DNA of 64,000 nt from DASTHG01 sp035491895 (GTDB lineage: Bacteria; Gemmatimonadota; Gemmatimonadetes; Gemmatimonadales; GWC2-71-9), in NCBI GenBank assembly GCA_035491895.1, contig DATJJY010000060.1:11744-75743 (forward strand), in the 5' to 3' direction. This document shows, in pieces, positions 37,143-45,571 of this stretch. How positions within the stretch are numbered: position 1 is the first letter of the stretch; every line of letters begins with the position of its first letter. The notes under the pieces were generated by a model, which had not been told where the DNA came from, made no database searches, and worked only from the letters and a program-made list of their open reading frames with translations. The position numbers and the translations under genes were made by a program.

Positions 37143-37718
37143 CTATTTCTTCACTGCCACTACGCTCGGCTCGCCGAGCCGGGCACTGAGCTGGTCACGG
37201 ATCGCGGCAGGCAAGTAGGGCGAGCGGAGCAGCAGTCGCACTCTCTCCAGCTTGGTCGCCGCCACCCGTCCGTTGCCGCTCTGGCCGTTCAGCCACGCCG
37301 AGTTGAACATGGCGAGAACTTCCACTGCCAGATCACCGGAGTGCTGCGCTTCGGTCGTCAGTTGATCGAGGGCCGCGGCGGCGCCCTGCGGATTACCTTC
37401 GTAGTAGAGCGCGCAGGCGAGGTGCCACAGCGTGAAGCTGGGGAGATGCCCCTGACGACGCACGATCAGGGCCGCCCGGCGGTACTCCTGCTCGGCAGCG
37501 GCGTAGCGCCGAGCGCCGGTGAGCGCGTCGCCTCGCGTCACGATGGCCCGCACCTCGGGCGTGAGTTCGCTGTCGGAGGCCGGCACGCCGGAGCGGATAG
37601 CAAAGTCAGCGGCCGGCGTCACGGCGGAGCCGGATTGTCTCGCCGAAAGGTGCGGCGGCAGCACGGCCGCGATCCCGAGAACGGCGATAATACTGGCCAG
37701 CGTGCTCAGCGTCTTCAT
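37143..37718 (-). CDS. Exported TPR-like protein
   Basis: 191 residues with a signal-anchor or signal peptide (MKTLSTLASIIAVLGIAAVLPPHLSA). The mature part is helical with TPR-like pairs (ALTGARRYAAAEQEYRRAAL, FTLWHLACALYYEGNPQGAAAAL). It is likely a small periplasmic protein-interaction module. Divergent from the BTAD regulator across 216 bases in which no convincing promoter hexamers could be identified. Confidence 0.75.
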   Translation of the reverse strand: MKTLSTLASIIAVLGIAAVLPPHLSARQSGSAVTPAADFAIRSGVPASDSELTPEVRAIVTRGDALTGARRYAAAEQEYRRAALIVRRQGHLPSFTLWHLACALYYEGNPQGAAAALDQLTTEAQHSGDLAVEVLAMFNSAWLNGQSGNGRVAATKLERVRLLLRSPYLPAAIRDQLSARLGEPSVVAVKK

Positions 37719-37934
37719 TGTCCCACCTCCGGCGTGTCGGTTCGTCGCCGCAAGCTCGGGGCGGGTGCCCGCCAGCGTGGCGACGTTGTAGACGAAGGTT
37801 AGGAACGGCCGGTCAGGGCCTGGTCACCGGGCGATCATCTCGCGGTCATGCGCGTGTAGCAGGTTATTCGTGATTGATCGTGGCATGATCGGGCAGCCAC
37901 TATGTTGTGGTTGCCGGTGGGGGAAGGAGGGCGT

Positions 37935-38663
37935 GTGGCCAGCGACCAGCTGCGTCTTGTGACGTTGGGCGGACTCACGTTGTTCGTGGGAGGGGAGGCG
38001 ATGACGGGAGCCGCCACGCGGCGGCGCCGTCTCGCGCTGCTCGCGCTCCTGGCGGTCGGGCGGGAACGCGGGATGAATCGCGACAAGATCCAGGCGTACC
38101 TCTGGCCGGAGAGCGACGCACAGCGCGCCCGCAAGGGGCTGAATCAGCTGCTCTACTTCCAGCGGCACCACCTCGAAGACGACGGGCTGATCCTCGGCCA
38201 GAAGACGCTGCGGCTCAATCCCGCCCTGATCACCTGCGACATGTGGGACGTAGAGGATGCCCTCGCCGGACGTGACCACGCGGCGGTGGCCACGTTGTAT
38301 CGCGGCAGTTTTCTCGACGGCTTCCATATGCGGGGATCGCCGACCTTCGAGAAGTGGGTCGACGAGCAGCGCAGCCGGCTCGAGCAGCGGTGCCTGGAGG
38401 CGATCCGGGCCCTCGCCTGCGCGGCGGTGGCGCGCGGTGATGCGCGCGCGGCGACGAGCTGGTGGCGCCGGGCGTTGGAAATCGACCCCTTTGACACCGA
38501 CCTGGTGCTCCGGCTGGTCGAAGCCGCGATCGCGAGCGGCGACCGTGCGGGCGCCCTCCAGCACGCTCAACGACACGTCGACCTGCTGCGCACCGAGCTG
38601 GGCCTCGCTCCCGATCCGGGAGTGCTGGGTGCGATCGAGCGGCTGCGGGCGCGATCTCGATGA
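37935..38663 (+). CDS. BTAD-domain transcriptional regulator (SARP/AfsR-like)
   Basis: 242 residues. GTG 37935 is chosen over ATG 37902 because AAGGAGG lies four bases before it and the product then begins exactly at the conserved LRLVTLGGLTLF strand. An N-terminal winged-helix-like DNA-binding region (RRRRLALLALLAVGRERGMNRDKIQAYLWPE) is followed by the bacterial transcriptional activation domain of TPR type (FEKWVDEQRSRLEQRCLEA, RALEIDPFDTDLVLRLVEAA, AQRHVDLLRTELGLAPDPGV). Lies directly ahead of a Ser/Thr kinase gene; such pairs suggest control of or by phosphorylation. Confidence 0.9.
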   Translation: MASDQLRLVTLGGLTLFVGGEAMTGAATRRRRLALLALLAVGRERGMNRDKIQAYLWPESDAQRARKGLNQLLYFQRHHLEDDGLILGQKTLRLNPALITCDMWDVEDALAGRDHAAVATLYRGSFLDGFHMRGSPTFEKWVDEQRSRLEQRCLEAIRALACAAVARGDARAATSWWRRALEIDPFDTDLVLRLVEAAIASGDRAGALQHAQRHVDLLRTELGLAPDPGVLGAIERLRARSR

Positions 38664-38918
38664 TTCCCGGATGATTTGGGGCTGACCAGGGAGTGACCAT
38701 CCTTCGATAACGTGTCTCGCATCCCAGCGAGGCAATGTAGAGTCATGAAAACGCAGCTGCTCGAGCGAGCGGCAGGTGGGGAGTCAAGTCCAGACGCCCT
38801 ATCGACATACGGGCGAGCGCCCACGTCTGGAGCTGGCCAGTCCACTCGTAACGGTCCCGCCATCGACTGGCAAGTCGACACAATCGGTGGTACGCTAGCG
38901 CCGCTTCCTCCCAGGTAC
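38664..38918. other. Non-coding stretch ahead of the Ser/Thr kinase
   Basis: 255 bases between the BTAD and kinase genes. An open frame continues upstream of the kinase from GTG 38712 and ATG 38745, but third codon positions there are mixed A/T/G/C, unlike the strongly GC-ending codons after 38919, so it reads as leader DNA. It contains TCGACA at 38875-38880, a possible -35, but no matching -10. Confidence 0.5.
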
Positions 38919-41900
38919 GTGGCGGTGGAGTTGCTCGATAGGGTGCGGGCCGCGCTCGTCGACCGTTACGACGTCGAGTGCGAGCTGGGACGCGGGGGCA
39001 TGGCGTTCGTGTATGCTGCCCGCGATCTGAAGAACGAGCGCCCCGTAGCCATCAAGGTCATGCGGCCCGAGATCGCGGCGGCGCTCGGCCCCGAGCGCTT
39101 TCTGCGCGAGATCAAGATCGAGCAGCGGCTGCAGCACGGTCACATCCTTCCACTCCTCGCTTCCGACGCAATCGACGAACTGCCGTATTACGTCATGCCC
39201 TTTGTCACGGGCGAGACGCTGCGCCACCGTCTGGAACGTGAGAATCAGCTTCCCGTCGAAGAAGCGCTCGACATCGCCGGCCAGGTGGCGGAGGCGCTCG
39301 ATTACGCGCATCGGGAAGGGGTGATTCATCGCGACATCAAGCCGGAGAACATTCTGCTCGCCGGCGACACCGCGTACGTCGCCGACTTCGGCATCGCGCG
39401 CGCGGCGGGGGCGGCGGGTGGTGAATGGCAGAGCGCGTCCGGCACCTCGGTGTGGTGGACGTCGAGCGGCGTCGTGGTCGGGACGCCAGGCTACATGAGC
39501 CCGGAGCAGGCAGGCGCCGCGCCGCAGCTTGACGGTCGCAGCGACCAATTCAGCCTGGCCTGTGTGGTCTACGAGATGCTGGCTGGCGAGCGCCCATACA
39601 CCGGGTCGTCGATCCAGGCGATCGTCGCCAAGATGCTGTCGCTGCCGGCGCCCTCCGTCCGGGTGCTCCGCGAGCTCGTGCCAGGGGTGTTGGACAAGGC
39701 GCTGCGGCGCGGGCTCGCGAAATCCGCGGCGGACCGGTTCGCGACATGCGGCGACTTCGTGGCGGCTCTGCGCCGAGAACCCCCGTGGGTCCAACGCATC
39801 GTGGAATATCCGGGGACCCGCTACGCAGCGGCCATTCTCACGGTGGCGACAGCGGCGACGGTCGTCGTAAAGCTCGCGGGCGGGAATATGTTCGGCGAGC
39901 GAGGCATCAAAGTCGATACCACGCGCTACGTGATATTCCCACCCGAGTACCAGCCAGGAGCTGTCGCTGCGCCAGGAGAGCGACAGCGACTTCAGAACGC
40001 GTTCTCCCGGTGGAGCGGTCTGAGCGTGGTGGACCAACCCCGGCTCAATGAGGCGCTCGGCAAGGACAGCGTGGCAGGGAGCCAGGCAAGGGCGTCAGAG
40101 ATTGCGCGCCACTTTGGAGCCGGACGCTTCGTCCGCGTTTCGGTATCGCCGGCCGGGGACTCGCTCGATGTTCACGCCGTGCTCTATGACGTGACCGCGC
40201 GCGGTCCACCCCTTGCCGACCACGCGGTACGGCTCTTCCACAATCGCAGGGCAGCGGATTCGACGTTCGCGGCGCTCGCCGACTACCTACTCTTCAGGGG
40301 GGCGCTCCCTGAGGACACTCGTGCCCTATCGGGGACGCGCTCATTTCCCGCCCAGCAGTCCTTCGCTCTTGGCCAACTCGCACTCGATACGTGGAATCTC
40401 GTCTATGCCGACTCGGCATTTGCAGCGGCGGTGAAGTTCGACGCCGCGTACGCCCAGGCGAACCTCTGGCTGGCGTTGGTGAGGGCGTGGTCGGGTGCGG
40501 AGGCCGCGCGTTGGCAGATTGCGGCCGAGCAGGCTCTACTTGGTCGCGAACGTCTTACGGAGTCGGAGCGGGGCATGGCAGACGCCGTGGTGCTGCAAGC
40601 TCGCGGCGACATCGGGCGGGCCTGCCCGCAGTGGCAGTTCCTGACGCGCCGAGAGCCGTTGGCGTACGCCGCCTGGTACGGATATGCCCAATGTCTTCGT
40701 AGCGACAGCGTAGTCGTCCCTGACCGTTTCAGTCTGAGTGGATGGCGGTTCCGCGGTAGCTATCAACAAGCCGTGCGTGGTTACCAGCGAGCGTTCGAGC
40801 TGCGACCAGCGATTCTGTCTGGGTTTCGCGTTGGCAACTATCAGGAGCTCCGAGTCCTCCTGATGACGGACGCTCCACGGTTGGTGCCGGGACGCGCCGC
40901 TCCACCCGACACCAGCACTTTCTACGCCCGGCCGATGTGGGTGGGAGATTCACTGGTCCTGGTACCGTACCGTGCCACCATATCCAAGGGGCTCATTAGG
41001 CCTTGGGACTCACGATTGGTGCAGTCGGCGGTGCAGCACGAACGAATGCTCTTTCACGACATCGCTGTAACGTGGGTGACGGCGTTCCCACGGAGCGCGC
41101 AGGCGATGGAGGCACTGGCTGTGGCGCTCGAAATGCTGGACTTGCCGGCGTCAATGGACACTCTGCGTCGCGCACGGACTCTAGCCGTGACGCCGGACGA
41201 GCGGATGAGCACTGCCGCCGCTGAGGTGTGGATGCAAGTCAAGCTGGGCACACCGTCGTCACCATGGAGGCTCAGTCAAGCCAAGGCGCTTGCTGATTCG
41301 ATTCTTGGTGATAGCTCTCAGGCGATTCGGGATTCCCGAACGCTCGTTTACCTCGCTGCGTTGACGGGGCGGGCACGACTCGCCGCCTCGCTGGTCCACC
41401 GTGTTTCCCGTGAAGGCCAGTGGGTGCCGCCGTCCTTTGTGTCTGTCCCGTCACTGCTGGTGTATGGCTCACTGGGCGGGCCGCTGGACAGCGTACGGGC
41501 GCTCGCCCAGGAGGTAGACAAAGTCTTGACGGACCCGTCGCTCCCGCGACGTGATGACTTGTCTTTCGAATGGGTGGTGTGGACTGCTCGGTTCGCCGCG
41601 CTGCTGGAACCGTTTCCGCCAATCGAACGCGGTCAGGTAAAGGGCGACTATCTGGTCGATGCGATCGTCTCGTCCACCAGAGGCGACACGCAGTCGGTAC
41701 GCGGAACGCTGGATCGGCTGCGCCAGTCACGGCGGGCGATTCCGCCCGTAGACCTCGCTATCGACGCATTGTATCCCGAAGCGATTCTCTTCATCCGTTT
41801 GCACGACGACAAAGGGGCGATTGCGTGGCTCGACCCAAAGTTGAATAGCCTGCGCCAGAGTGCTCCGGGCACGTTCGATTCCCCGCCCAGACCGGGCGCC

Positions 41901-42059
41901 CTGGTGAACGCGATGGCGCTGCGGGCAGAACTGGCAGCCCGATCCGGAGATGTGTCGAACGCCCGCCGCTGGGCCGAGGCGGTTTCGATCCTGTGGTCCG
42001 ATGCCGATGACTTCTTGCAGCCGCTCGTCCTCCGCATGCGGAGGCTGGCAGGCTCCTGA
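38919..42059 (+). CDS. Transmembrane serine/threonine protein kinase with TPR-like sensor region
   Basis: About 1046 residues from GTG 38919 (ATG 38745 would add 58 residues of non-coding character). Kinase domain at about 15-280: glycine loop LGRGGMAFVY near 23-32, AIKVM lysine, HRDIKPENIL with catalytic Asp139, DFGIA with Asp156, and GTPGYMSPEQ. One membrane helix (ILTVATAATVVVKLA, about 305-325) leads to a long C-terminal part with TPR-like helices, probably extracytoplasmic. This layout is common in bacterial Hanks-type kinases. From about 40400 codons become visibly less GC-rich than in most neighbours. Confidence 0.88.
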   Translation: MAVELLDRVRAALVDRYDVECELGRGGMAFVYAARDLKNERPVAIKVMRPEIAAALGPERFLREIKIEQRLQHGHILPLLASDAIDELPYYVMPFVTGETLRHRLERENQLPVEEALDIAGQVAEALDYAHREGVIHRDIKPENILLAGDTAYVADFGIARAAGAAGGEWQSASGTSVWWTSSGVVVGTPGYMSPEQAGAAPQLDGRSDQFSLACVVYEMLAGERPYTGSSIQAIVAKMLSLPAPSVRVLRELVPGVLDKALRRGLAKSAADRFATCGDFVAALRREPPWVQRIVEYPGTRYAAAILTVATAATVVVKLAGGNMFGERGIKVDTTRYVIFPPEYQPGAVAAPGERQRLQNAFSRWSGLSVVDQPRLNEALGKDSVAGSQARASEIARHFGAGRFVRVSVSPAGDSLDVHAVLYDVTARGPPLADHAVRLFHNRRAADSTFAALADYLLFRGALPEDTRALSGTRSFPAQQSFALGQLALDTWNLVYADSAFAAAVKFDAAYAQANLWLALVRAWSGAEAARWQIAAEQALLGRERLTESERGMADAVVLQARGDIGRACPQWQFLTRREPLAYAAWYGYAQCLRSDSVVVPDRFSLSGWRFRGSYQQAVRGYQRAFELRPAILSGFRVGNYQELRVLLMTDAPRLVPGRAAPPDTSTFYARPMWVGDSLVLVPYRATISKGLIRPWDSRLVQSAVQHERMLFHDIAVTWVTAFPRSAQAMEALAVALEMLDLPASMDTLRRARTLAVTPDERMSTAAAEVWMQVKLGTPSSPWRLSQAKALADSILGDSSQAIRDSRTLVYLAALTGRARLAASLVHRVSREGQWVPPSFVSVPSLLVYGSLGGPLDSVRALAQEVDKVLTDPSLPRRDDLSFEWVVWTARFAALLEPFPPIERGQVKGDYLVDAIVSSTRGDTQSVRGTLDRLRQSRRAIPPVDLAIDALYPEAILFIRLHDDKGAIAWLDPKLNSLRQSAPGTFDSPPRPGALVNAMALRAELAARSGDVSNARRWAEAVSILWSDADDFLQPLVLRMRRLAGS

Positions 42060-42105
42060 TGGCGATTTGAGGTGGGGCAGGAACATCCAGTGAGGGGAGG
42101 GCCAC

Positions 42106-43602
42106 ATGTCATGGATCGCGCGCCGGGGGAGACAAAGAGTCAGGTCGATCGGTTTGGTTCTCATGGCTGGAGCAATGGCAGGCATTTCTTCGCCGGATCA
42201 CACGGTCCAGGGTACGATCTTCTCTGCTCCCCTGGTGGAGTGCCCACACAGTTTCAAACCCTTCCTTGACTCAGCGGTTGTACCGGGGCAGCTGACGCTC
42301 TCCGGGAGAATTACTCACGTCCCCGAGTTCCACGATTGCCAGAGGTTCATCTTCACAAGGGGTCCTGAACTCAGGTACTTGCCGGTGTTCGCGATATTTG
42401 GGGCGTGGGACCTGGGCACTCGATGGGACAGCGTGATCGCCCATCCCGTCTCGTTCCACGGCGACCCCCGCGTTGGGGTGGCGCTCGACCGAATGAGCGG
42501 GGATAACGCCACCGTTGCCTCGTTGGACAGTGTCTCTTCGTCTGCGCCTTCCGCTGCCGCTGGAGGGCAAGTCACTGTCAATATTTCACCGCCGTCTTCT
42601 GGCGGGACTGGGTGGGGGTTTGTGGAAATCCTGACCGAAGGCAGGTACCCACCTCTGGGAATCGGTCCGGGGTTCAATTGCGCCTACCTGTTCCTGACGG
42701 TGGGGAGTCTACAAGCGAGGATGGTGCATTTCGCCGGCCGCCACGAACCGGACTGCGCACGACCGGTCGACCCGGACACTCTCGCCGGAACCGATCTCGA
42801 GGTGCAATGGGTGCGTCCGCCAATGCACCCGCAGTCGGAGGACTATCCTTCGGCCGCTCGTTGGGACTGGGACCCCGCGCATCGCATTCAGTACTTTGGC
42901 GTCAAGTGTGGCACCGGTTGGTGTGAAGTTGGCCCACCCGGGTTTGTGGCTTCAAAGGTGCCCGCCTTTCCCAGCACTCCTGATGGACCGCCACTTCTTA
43001 ACTGGCACAGAGTCAGGCATATCAAGGGCTGGTTCGACCAGCAGCGTCTCGCCCCTGCGTTGGGCAATGGTTCGCAGGGTCCCGAAGCAGGTTGGGGTGA
43101 GGTGTTCGCCGACCCGCTCCTCGTCACGCGCAGGGTCACTGACTTTACCCGTACGTGGGTGCTGGTCGCGCGTGCGAGACTGGACGCGTCCCTCACGGCG
43201 TACGTGGACAAGTGGAATCTTGGACCGACGGATTCTCAGAACAAAGAGAATCGCCTGTACTTCTGCCGTGGCCGGTGGAGCGAGTGTTACGGCCTAGCCC
43301 TTGGAGTTCGCGACCTGGCTTCTGGATTCGACTCGAACAGACCCGATGCTCCCGTTTGCGGGGATGAGGCTAACGGTTACGACGTCACCACCGCCGACAG
43401 AGGGATGTGGTGGGTCGGGATTGTTTCGACCACCGGGAAAGTGCGGTTCGGCTGCGTCATACGACGTGACCACGCGGCAGACCTTGCCTTTTATCACCTA
43501 CCTCCAAACGGCACCGTGCGGTGGCGCTGGCGCGACAATGACGAGACCATTTGGGCCAGTTGTGCCGAGGGCTGTTGCCAAGTTCAGAAACCGAGGAACT
43601 GA
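42106..43602 (+). CDS. Secreted Cys-rich protein of unknown function
   Basis: 498 residues; ATG 42106 with a strong GGGGAGGG ribosome site. A hydrophobic stretch (IGLVLMAGAMAGISS) serves as signal peptide. The mature chain has about a dozen Cys, many in spaced pairs (FGVKCGTGWCE, YFCRGRWSECYG, WASCAEGCCQ), suggesting disulfides, and much Trp/Pro. Four segments begin with fresh Gly/Pro-rich linkers. Base composition is lower in GC than the flanks. No family recognised. Being next to the kinase, it may be its target or ligand, but nothing shows that directly. Confidence 0.7.
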   Translation: MSWIARRGRQRVRSIGLVLMAGAMAGISSPDHTVQGTIFSAPLVECPHSFKPFLDSAVVPGQLTLSGRITHVPEFHDCQRFIFTRGPELRYLPVFAIFGAWDLGTRWDSVIAHPVSFHGDPRVGVALDRMSGDNATVASLDSVSSSAPSAAAGGQVTVNISPPSSGGTGWGFVEILTEGRYPPLGIGPGFNCAYLFLTVGSLQARMVHFAGRHEPDCARPVDPDTLAGTDLEVQWVRPPMHPQSEDYPSAARWDWDPAHRIQYFGVKCGTGWCEVGPPGFVASKVPAFPSTPDGPPLLNWHRVRHIKGWFDQQRLAPALGNGSQGPEAGWGEVFADPLLVTRRVTDFTRTWVLVARARLDASLTAYVDKWNLGPTDSQNKENRLYFCRGRWSECYGLALGVRDLASGFDSNRPDAPVCGDEANGYDVTTADRGMWWVGIVSTTGKVRFGCVIRRDHAADLAFYHLPPNGTVRWRWRDNDETIWASCAEGCCQVQKPRN

Positions 43603-43614
43603 ATCGCGGGATCA

Positions 43615-43644
43615 GGAACGGTGGCGCGATCGCGCCACCGTTCC
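43615..43644. terminator. Perfect 30-base palindrome between convergent genes
   Basis: Half-arm GGAACGGTGGCGCGA is followed immediately by its exact reverse complement, giving a 15-base-pair hairpin with essentially no loop. It lies between the ends of the Cys-rich protein gene (43602) and the aminotransferase gene (43649). Best guess is a two-way terminator, although no T tract follows on either strand. Confidence 0.5.
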
Positions 43645-43648
43645 GCCC

Positions 43649-44839
43649 TCAAGACCGGAGCTCTTCTTCCAGAGCCAACGCCGCCGTCTCCAGCTCCTCC
43701 TCGGTGTTGTAGTAGTGCGGCGAAAACCGCAGCACCGACCTCACCCGCTTCTCGTCCATGTCGATCACGGCATCATCGCGGTCCGAAACGCTGGTGTTGA
43801 TACGCCGCGCGCGCAGCCGGCGCTTCAGATCGACGGGCTCCCGTCCCTCGGTGGCGACCGTGACGATCGCGCCACGCTCCCGCCCCCGATCCATCAGCCG
43901 GACGCCGGGGATCGTCGCCAGACGCTCACGCAGCTGTGCCGCCAGGGCGCGGGCCCGGGCCATCCCTGCCGCTCCCACGTCGGCGGAGTAACGTGCCGCG
44001 GCACCGAGCCCCAGCACGAGCGCATGGGAGAATTCCCAGTTCTCGAAACGGCGCGCGCCGTCGAACAGCCGGAACTGATCGACCTCCGTCCACTCGGCGC
44101 CGCGCATGTCGACGAACAGCGGATGATCGCCTCGCTCGAGCGCCCCGTCCGACACGTAGAGGAATCCGATGCCGCGCGGGCCGCGCAGGAACTTTCGTGC
44201 GGTGGCGGCGAGGTAATCGCACCCCAGCGCCGCCACGTCGATCGCGACCTGTCCCACCGCCTGGCAGGCGTCGATCAGATAGGGCACGCCCGCCCTGCGG
44301 CACACCGCGCCGACCGCGTCCGCCGCCTGCACTAATCCGGAATTCGTCGGGATCCAGCTCAGCGTCACGATGCGGCAGCGTCCGTCGGCGAGCAGGGGGC
44401 CGACGCTCTCCGGGTCGGTCCCGCCTTCAGGGAGATCGGCGGCGCGCCGCACCTGGACGCCGAGCCGGCGGCCGAGCGAGAGGTACATGAGCTGGTTCGA
44501 GACGTAGTCGGCGCGCGAGGTGACGATCACGTCGCCCGGGCGGAAGTCGAACGCCTGCAGTGCCTGCGAGAACGCGACCGTCGAGTTTTCCACCACGGCG
44601 ATGTTGCGCGCCCTGGCGCCGATCAGGGCGGCGACGGCATCGTACGTCCCCTGGATCTGCTCGGCGGCTTCGTCGGCGGCCTCGTAGCCGCCGATCTCCG
44701 ATTCCCGGGCGAGGTGCGTCACGACGGCGTCGAGCACTGGTCTCGGCGGCAGCGCGGCACCGGCGTTGTTCAGGTGGATGCGTTCGGCGGATCCTGGAGT
44801 GTCGGCGCGCCAGCGGGCGAGTTGGGAATCCGAGGTCAT
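43649..44839 (-). CDS. Class V PLP aminotransferase / cysteine-desulfurase-like
   Basis: 396 residues from ATG 44839, where the family N-terminus begins (HLNNAGAALPPRPVLDAVV). Fold-type I PLP enzyme: IAVVENSTVAFSQALQAFDF as phosphate-binding region, SWIPTNSGLV, PYLIDACQAVGQ with the Asp that pairs with the pyridine nitrogen, and LAATARKFLRGPRGIGFLYV with the PLP lysine. No Cys-containing loop of IscS type is seen, so it resembles the SufS/isopenicillin-epimerase side of the family. Substrate unknown. Confidence 0.88.
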   Translation of the reverse strand: MTSDSQLARWRADTPGSAERIHLNNAGAALPPRPVLDAVVTHLARESEIGGYEAADEAAEQIQGTYDAVAALIGARARNIAVVENSTVAFSQALQAFDFRPGDVIVTSRADYVSNQLMYLSLGRRLGVQVRRAADLPEGGTDPESVGPLLADGRCRIVTLSWIPTNSGLVQAADAVGAVCRRAGVPYLIDACQAVGQVAIDVAALGCDYLAATARKFLRGPRGIGFLYVSDGALERGDHPLFVDMRGAEWTEVDQFRLFDGARRFENWEFSHALVLGLGAAARYSADVGAAGMARARALAAQLRERLATIPGVRLMDRGRERGAIVTVATEGREPVDLKRRLRARRINTSVSDRDDAVIDMDEKRVRSVLRFSPHYYNTEEELETAALALEEELRS

Positions 44840-44866
44840 GGAGGTCGGCGGAAGATGGTGGAGGAT

Positions 44867-44892
44867 GGTGGAGGTTATCAATTGCCTCCACC
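44867..44892. repeat. GGTGGAGG inverted and direct repeats
   Basis: A perfect eight-base inverted repeat (GGTGGAGG / CCTCCACC) with a ten-base spacer, embedded in imperfect tandem GGTGGAGG-type units from about 44852 to 44925. It occupies the gap between the SnoaL-like lipoprotein gene and the aminotransferase gene. No T tract; function unknown. Confidence 0.5.
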
Positions 44893-44930
44893 AACTTCCA
44901 CCCACCTTCACAACCTCCACAACATTCTGA

Positions 44931-45509
44931 CTAGTGCGTCCGACGAACCGTCGTCCGGGCTCGCGGCTTCGGTTTCGGCTTCGCCACCGCTGCCTTCGGG
45001 GGCGCAGGCAACGGGATGTTGCTGTTCCAGGCGACATCGGCGATGAGCCACTTGCCGCCCACCTGGTGCCAGTGGATCAGGTATTTCCCGGTGTCGGCGA
45101 CGGCCTTCATCCCCGCCGGCGACTGGGCGCCGGGTTTGACCTCGAGGGTGTACGCCCCCCGCGAGACGGCGAGCGGGCCGTTCACGAGAACCTCGTCGGT
45201 GGAGATGCTGATGGTAGTCTGTCCCAGACTCATCTGTCGCGCCTGAAACGCCTGAATCGCTGGCCGGCCGATGGTCGCTGGCGCGTTCGGCGGCAGCTGC
45301 TCACCCTGCTCGGTGAACAGCATGGCGATCGAGTCGGACTGGTTGGCGGCGGTGTAGCGCTCCCAGCTGCGCGCGACGGCGTCGAACGTCGGCCGCGCCG
45401 CAGCGACCTCGCGCGACATCCGCGCCTGGGCCTGTTCGGGGGTCTCGGGTTTCATGCAGCCTGACAAGACGAGCAAGAGGGCGCCGGAAACGCCCACGAC
45501 AGCACGCAT
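44931..45509 (-). CDS. SnoaL/NTF2-like lipoprotein
   Basis: 192 residues; ATG 45509 is favoured because GGAGGAA lies five bases upstream and it opens a lipoprotein signal (MRAVVGVSGALLLVLSGC). The mature protein is a cone-shaped NTF2-like domain of DUF4440 type (AVARSWERYTAANQSDSIAM, YLIHWHQVGGKWLIADVAWN) with a Lys/Pro/Arg-rich tail (PKPKPRARTTVRRTH). Such proteins are small ligand-binding or unknown-function pockets. Confidence 0.8.
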   Translation of the reverse strand: MRAVVGVSGALLLVLSGCMKPETPEQAQARMSREVAAARPTFDAVARSWERYTAANQSDSIAMLFTEQGEQLPPNAPATIGRPAIQAFQARQMSLGQTTISISTDEVLVNGPLAVSRGAYTLEVKPGAQSPAGMKAVADTGKYLIHWHQVGGKWLIADVAWNSNIPLPAPPKAAVAKPKPKPRARTTVRRTH

Positions 45510-45571
45510 GGAATTCCTCCGCAGGTACGTGGTGGATCGCAGCATCACTGTTGTTTCACCCGGCGTGAAGT

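Noticed and set aside
38712..38918. Upstream start of the Ser/Thr kinase at GTG 38712 or ATG 38745
   Set aside because: Third codon positions there are not GC-biased and the stretch has no domain; kinases of this type begin about 20 residues before the glycine loop, as at 38919.
45555..45569. Small hairpin TTCAC-N5-GTGAA after the nucleotidyltransferase gene
   Set aside because: Five-base arms without a T tract are expected often by chance; not convincing as a terminator.
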